8,858 nt of DNA, taken from the NCBI GenBank assembly GCA_002413265.1, contig DHWR01000281.1, positions 12,486 through 21,343 on the forward strand. Direction: 5' to 3'. Positions 6,341 through 8,858 of the stretch are shown one piece after another. Made by a program: the position numbers and the translations under genes. The notes under the pieces were generated by a model. The model saw nothing but the letters and a program-made list of their open reading frames with translations, was not told the origin of the DNA and did not search any database. Each line of letters starts with the position of its first letter. Positions within the stretch are counted from its first letter, which is position 1. The stretch is from Chloroflexi bacterium UBA5177 (GTDB lineage: Bacteria; Chloroflexota; UBA5177).

Positions 6341-7954
6341 ATGATAGAAGCCGGGATTCGGCAACATCGAATCAGACGCGCGGCGGCAACTGCCACGGTG
6401 GCTGCCGCGTTCCTGGGGGCTGGATTCGTCACCAGCGCGCACGCGGGTCAGGTCGGCCATGCCGCCGCCAACACACCGACGTATGGCGGCAGCTATTCGA
6501 TCCGCACCGGTGATGCGGCCGACTGTCTTGACCCGCAGAAGACGGCATCTGGCGTGTCCAACGAGATCGACAGCTACGTCTTCGACCCGTTGCTGTCGAT
6601 TGACAAGAAGGGCCATTATGTCGGCAATCTGGCGCCAAAGTACAGCGTAGCCGATGGTGGAAAGCGCCTGACGTTCCGCCTGCGACAGAACGTGAGATTC
6701 TCAAACGGCGATCCGCTTACAGCGAGCGACGTCAAGTTCACTTTCGATCGAGCGCTCAACCCGGCAACTGCGTCGCCGGTGGCCGCCTCACAGCTCGCCG
6801 CTATCGGAGCCACCAAGGTCGTCAACAAGTACACGGTTGAACTCGACCTCAAGACTCCGAATCGGCCACTGCTAACCAATCTCGCAGGCAGCTATACCGG
6901 GATTCTCGACAGCAAGTGGATGCGGGCTCACGCCGACAGCACATGCAATAAACCCGTGGGTTCAGGGCCGTACATGATACGCAGCGCCGGCGCTGCGTTC
7001 AGCGACGTCGTCCTCGTCGCCAATAAGCGACACAACTTCGGACCATCCTGGGTAACCAATAAAGGGGTGCCCTACATCACGACGGTGCACTTCAAAGCCA
7101 TCACCAGCGACGCCACCGCCATTAGCGAACTGCTCTCGGGCGGTGTCGACTACACAACCATTCCCGGCACGCAGCTTAGCCGTGTCCGGGGCAAGTCGAG
7201 TCTCGTCCTCCACAAGCTCCGGTCGCAATCCGTCACCTTCGTCGAATTCAACGCAGCGAAGCCACCGTTCAACGATCCCCAGGTACGCAAGGCCTTCGCC
7301 GAGGTCATCAACCGCAAGAATATCGTGCAGGCAGCGCTCGGCGGTCTGGGTCAACCAATAAACGGCCCGCTGGCTCCCGGCATCCCGTTCTATGACAAAA
7401 GCGCGTCCAAATACATGCCCAAGTACAACCTCAGCGCTGCGTCGAAGATCATCACCGCCAAGCACGCGACCGGGCCGTATACCTACCTCACAGTCGGTAT
7501 CCCCGACCTCAGTACGCAGGCAGAGATCCTGCAGCAGGCTGCTGGACAGGCGGGAATGCAGCTCAATATCGTGACCAAATCCGGCGTCGGCGACTTCGTT
7601 TCCGCCGCCGCCAAGGGTGATTTCGATGTGCTCTCGCTCTCTGCCACATACACCGACCCAGACATCCTCTACCTCTTGCTGGACTCGAGTCAGGGTGGGG
7701 GAAAGGGGCTGAACTGGACCGGCGTCACGGACCTGACACTGGATTCATTGCTGCAGCAGGGCCGCACCACGCTCGCGAAGAAGAAGATCGGTGCCATCTA
7801 CGCCAAGGCTCAGGTACAGATCAACAAAGATCTTTACTTCGTCGGTGTCGTCGCTCCGACGGGTATCCTGGCAATTCGCTCCACCATCAAGGGCTACCAT
7901 GTGGACGCGGCCGGCGCGTCCGCTATCCAGGATATGTACATCAAAACGAAGTGA
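6341..7954 (+). CDS. Extracellular solute-binding protein family 5 (DppA/OppA type)
   Basis: Captures peptides outside the membrane and delivers them to the permeases encoded divergently. 537 aa from ATG 6341. Residues 1-35 form an export signal: basic n-region (RQHRIRR), hydrophobic AAATATVAAAFLGAGFV, and an A-H-A cleavage site before GQV. There is no lipobox cysteine, unlike many binding proteins of this family. Two cysteines, C62 (DCLDPQ) and C202 (STCNKP), could form a disulfide. Family-5 hallmarks are LAPKYSVADGGKRLTFRLR at about 97-115, then VRFSNGDPLTASDVKFTFDR at 118-137, GSGPY at 207-211, and VRKAFAEVINRKNIV at 315-329 followed by GPLAPGIPFYDKS. The length is normal. Separation from the permease operon suggests independent expression of the binding protein. 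Peptide is the likeliest ligand class, but family 5 also includes nickel, opine and sugar binders. Confidence 0.94.
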   Translation: MIEAGIRQHRIRRAAATATVAAAFLGAGFVTSAHAGQVGHAAANTPTYGGSYSIRTGDAADCLDPQKTASGVSNEIDSYVFDPLLSIDKKGHYVGNLAPKYSVADGGKRLTFRLRQNVRFSNGDPLTASDVKFTFDRALNPATASPVAASQLAAIGATKVVNKYTVELDLKTPNRPLLTNLAGSYTGILDSKWMRAHADSTCNKPVGSGPYMIRSAGAAFSDVVLVANKRHNFGPSWVTNKGVPYITTVHFKAITSDATAISELLSGGVDYTTIPGTQLSRVRGKSSLVLHKLRSQSVTFVEFNAAKPPFNDPQVRKAFAEVINRKNIVQAALGGLGQPINGPLAPGIPFYDKSASKYMPKYNLSAASKIITAKHATGPYTYLTVGIPDLSTQAEILQQAAGQAGMQLNIVTKSGVGDFVSAAAKGDFDVLSLSATYTDPDILYLLLDSSQGGGKGLNWTGVTDLTLDSLLQQGRTTLAKKKIGAIYAKAQVQINKDLYFVGVVAPTGILAIRSTIKGYHVDAAGASAIQDMYIKTK

Positions 7955-7970
7955 GGCTCGGTTGCAGTTC

Positions 7971-8009
7971 GCGGGCTATCTCGCCTCCAGTGGAGACGGG
8001 ATAGCCCGC
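7971..8009 (+). terminator. Hairpin after binding-protein gene; possible terminator or attenuator
   Basis: GCGGGCTATC (7971-7980) pairs perfectly with GATAGCCCGC (8000-8009), a 10-bp stem starting 17 nt after the stop codon. The 19-nt loop holds a smaller inverted repeat, CTCC-AGT-GGAG (7985-7995). The sequence after the stem (GTCCCTTCTGG) is only weakly T-rich, so it may terminate poorly, be factor-assisted, protect the upstream mRNA, or set a lower level of expression for the hydrolase at 8084. Confidence 0.6.
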
Positions 8010-8083
8010 GTCCCTTCTGGGCCGGTGTGGTGAGTGCGCCACGCTCCGGAGGGGAGCATCCTGGCCCGCGACGAAGGAGAGTC

Positions 8084-8858
8084 ATGATCGCTACTGAGGT
8101 GAGAGAGCTCAAGGGCTTCGACGACCAGGTACGCAAACTGATGCGTGACTGGAAGGTCAACGGCGTAGCGGTGGGCGTGGTGCGGGAGGGAGAGATCGTT
8201 CACCTGGCCGACTACGGCCGGCGCAACGTCGACGAGGGCCTGGAGGTCACTCCGCACACGCTCATGCCGATCGGGTCGACCACCAAGACCTTCACCACCA
8301 CCGCGGTCAGTCTGCTGGTGGACGACGGGATCGTAAGCTGGGACATGCCTGTGCGCGAGTATCTGCCGAGCTTCAGACTCTGGGACACGTTCGCCACCGA
8401 GCGCATGACCCTCCGGGACATGGCGTGTCACCGGTCCGGGCTTCCGCGGCACGACTTCATGTGGTACGGCTCGGATGCGCCGCGCGGCGAGATGTTCCGG
8501 CGGCTGGCCCACCTCGAGCCCACCGCCGACTTCCGGACCATCTGGCAGTATCAGAATCTGATGTTCATGATGCTGGGCTACCTGACTGAAGAGCTGAGCG
8601 GAAGTACCTGGGAGGACTTCATCCAGCACCGCATCTTCGACGCGCTCGGTATGGCGAGCTCGAAGGTCTCCGCCAGTGAGGCAAAGGAGTCTCCCGACCT
8701 CTCCCGCGGCTATCAAAAGAAGCGGAACGCGGTGGTCGAGATGCCGCTGTACGAAGGGTTCGCGGCCGTGGCGCCAGCGGGATCGATTGTGTCCAGCGTG
8801 GCCGACATGAGCCAGTGGCTCATCCTGCACCTCAACAACGGCAAGCACAACGACCAGC
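8084..8858 (+). CDS. S12/beta-lactamase-family serine hydrolase, N-terminal 258 codons (cut by window edge)
   Basis: Open from ATG 8084 to the window end with no stop. AAGGAG at 8074-8079 lies 4 nt upstream. Visible motifs are S65-T-T-K68 in MPIGSTTKTFT, Y156-Q-N158 in WQYQNLMFMMLGYL, and PAGSIVSSVADMSQWL near 231-246, the usual segment before the third active-site motif, which lies beyond the edge. No signal peptide (MIATEVRELK). Its middle region (HRSGLPRHDF, YGSDAPRGEM) differs from the tandem pair (NHTAGW/NHSAGW), so it is a different S12 subgroup rather than a third copy of that duplication; its opening is closer to the fragment at 1-94. It follows the binding-protein gene by 129 nt with a hairpin between, so it may be read from the same promoter at reduced level or from its own. 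Substrate unknown. Confidence 0.92.
   Translation, partial: MIATEVRELKGFDDQVRKLMRDWKVNGVAVGVVREGEIVHLADYGRRNVDEGLEVTPHTLMPIGSTTKTFTTTAVSLLVDDGIVSWDMPVREYLPSFRLWDTFATERMTLRDMACHRSGLPRHDFMWYGSDAPRGEMFRRLAHLEPTADFRTIWQYQNLMFMMLGYLTEELSGSTWEDFIQHRIFDALGMASSKVSASEAKESPDLSRGYQKKRNAVVEMPLYEGFAAVAPAGSIVSSVADMSQWLILHLNNGKHNDQ

Noticed and set aside
8043..8057. GCTCC-GGAGG-GGAGC inverted repeat before the S12 gene at 8084
   Set aside because: Only 5-bp arms in a purine-rich leader; such repeats are common by chance at this base composition and it does not cover the ribosome binding site.
7976..8848. 290-codon minus-strand open frame
   Set aside because: Lies opposite the S12 hydrolase starting at 8084, which has clear SxxK and YxN motifs and a ribosome binding site; rich in H, R and V as expected of a shadow.
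1..8858. Mobile element, CRISPR array, tRNA or rRNA
   Set aside because: No transposase or integrase motifs, no regularly spaced repeats, and no tRNA- or rRNA-like sequence was seen on either strand.

Overview
The window is a compact, GC-rich bacterial locus (roughly 60% G+C by eye) with GTG starts, short gene gaps and Shine-Dalgarno sites. It appears to be a peptide uptake and peptide breakdown cluster. The sequence alone does not fix the organism. The protein style would fit a Chloroflexota- or Actinomycetota-like bacterium, but that is an impression. There are no RNA genes, CRISPR arrays, insertion sequences or phage genes that I can support.

Layout from left to right. (1) Positions 1-94, minus strand: the first 31 codons of a serine hydrolase of the beta-lactamase/S12 (PF00144) type, cut by the window edge. 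(2) 95-214: a short divergent promoter region. (3) 215-1288, plus: an M19 (renal dipeptidase-like) zinc dipeptidase. (4) 6066 down to 1285, minus: a tight four-gene operon reading permease B, permease C, S12 hydrolase, S12 hydrolase. It has stop/start overlaps or gaps of 11 bp or less, and its last gene converges on the dipeptidase so that both stop codons lie in one CTAG. (5) 6067-6340: a 274-bp divergent control region with two perfect inverted repeats. (6) 6341-7954, plus: the family-5 extracellular peptide-binding protein. (7) A hairpin at 7971-8009. (8) 8084 to the window end, plus: another S12 hydrolase, cut off after 258 codons. No gene-free stretch exceeds 300 bases.

How the genes may work together. 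The binding protein and the two permeases form three of the five usual parts of a Dpp/Opp-type peptide importer; no ATPase gene is in the window. Four S12 hydrolases, none with a visible signal peptide at its N-terminus, and one M19 dipeptidase surround it. The simplest reading is import of oligopeptides, possibly containing D-residues or derived from cell wall, followed by breakdown in the cytoplasm. The substrate is inference. An 18-bp element matching at 15 of 18 positions lies upstream of both the dipeptidase and the binding protein and could be a shared regulator site, tying the separate transcription units into one regulon.
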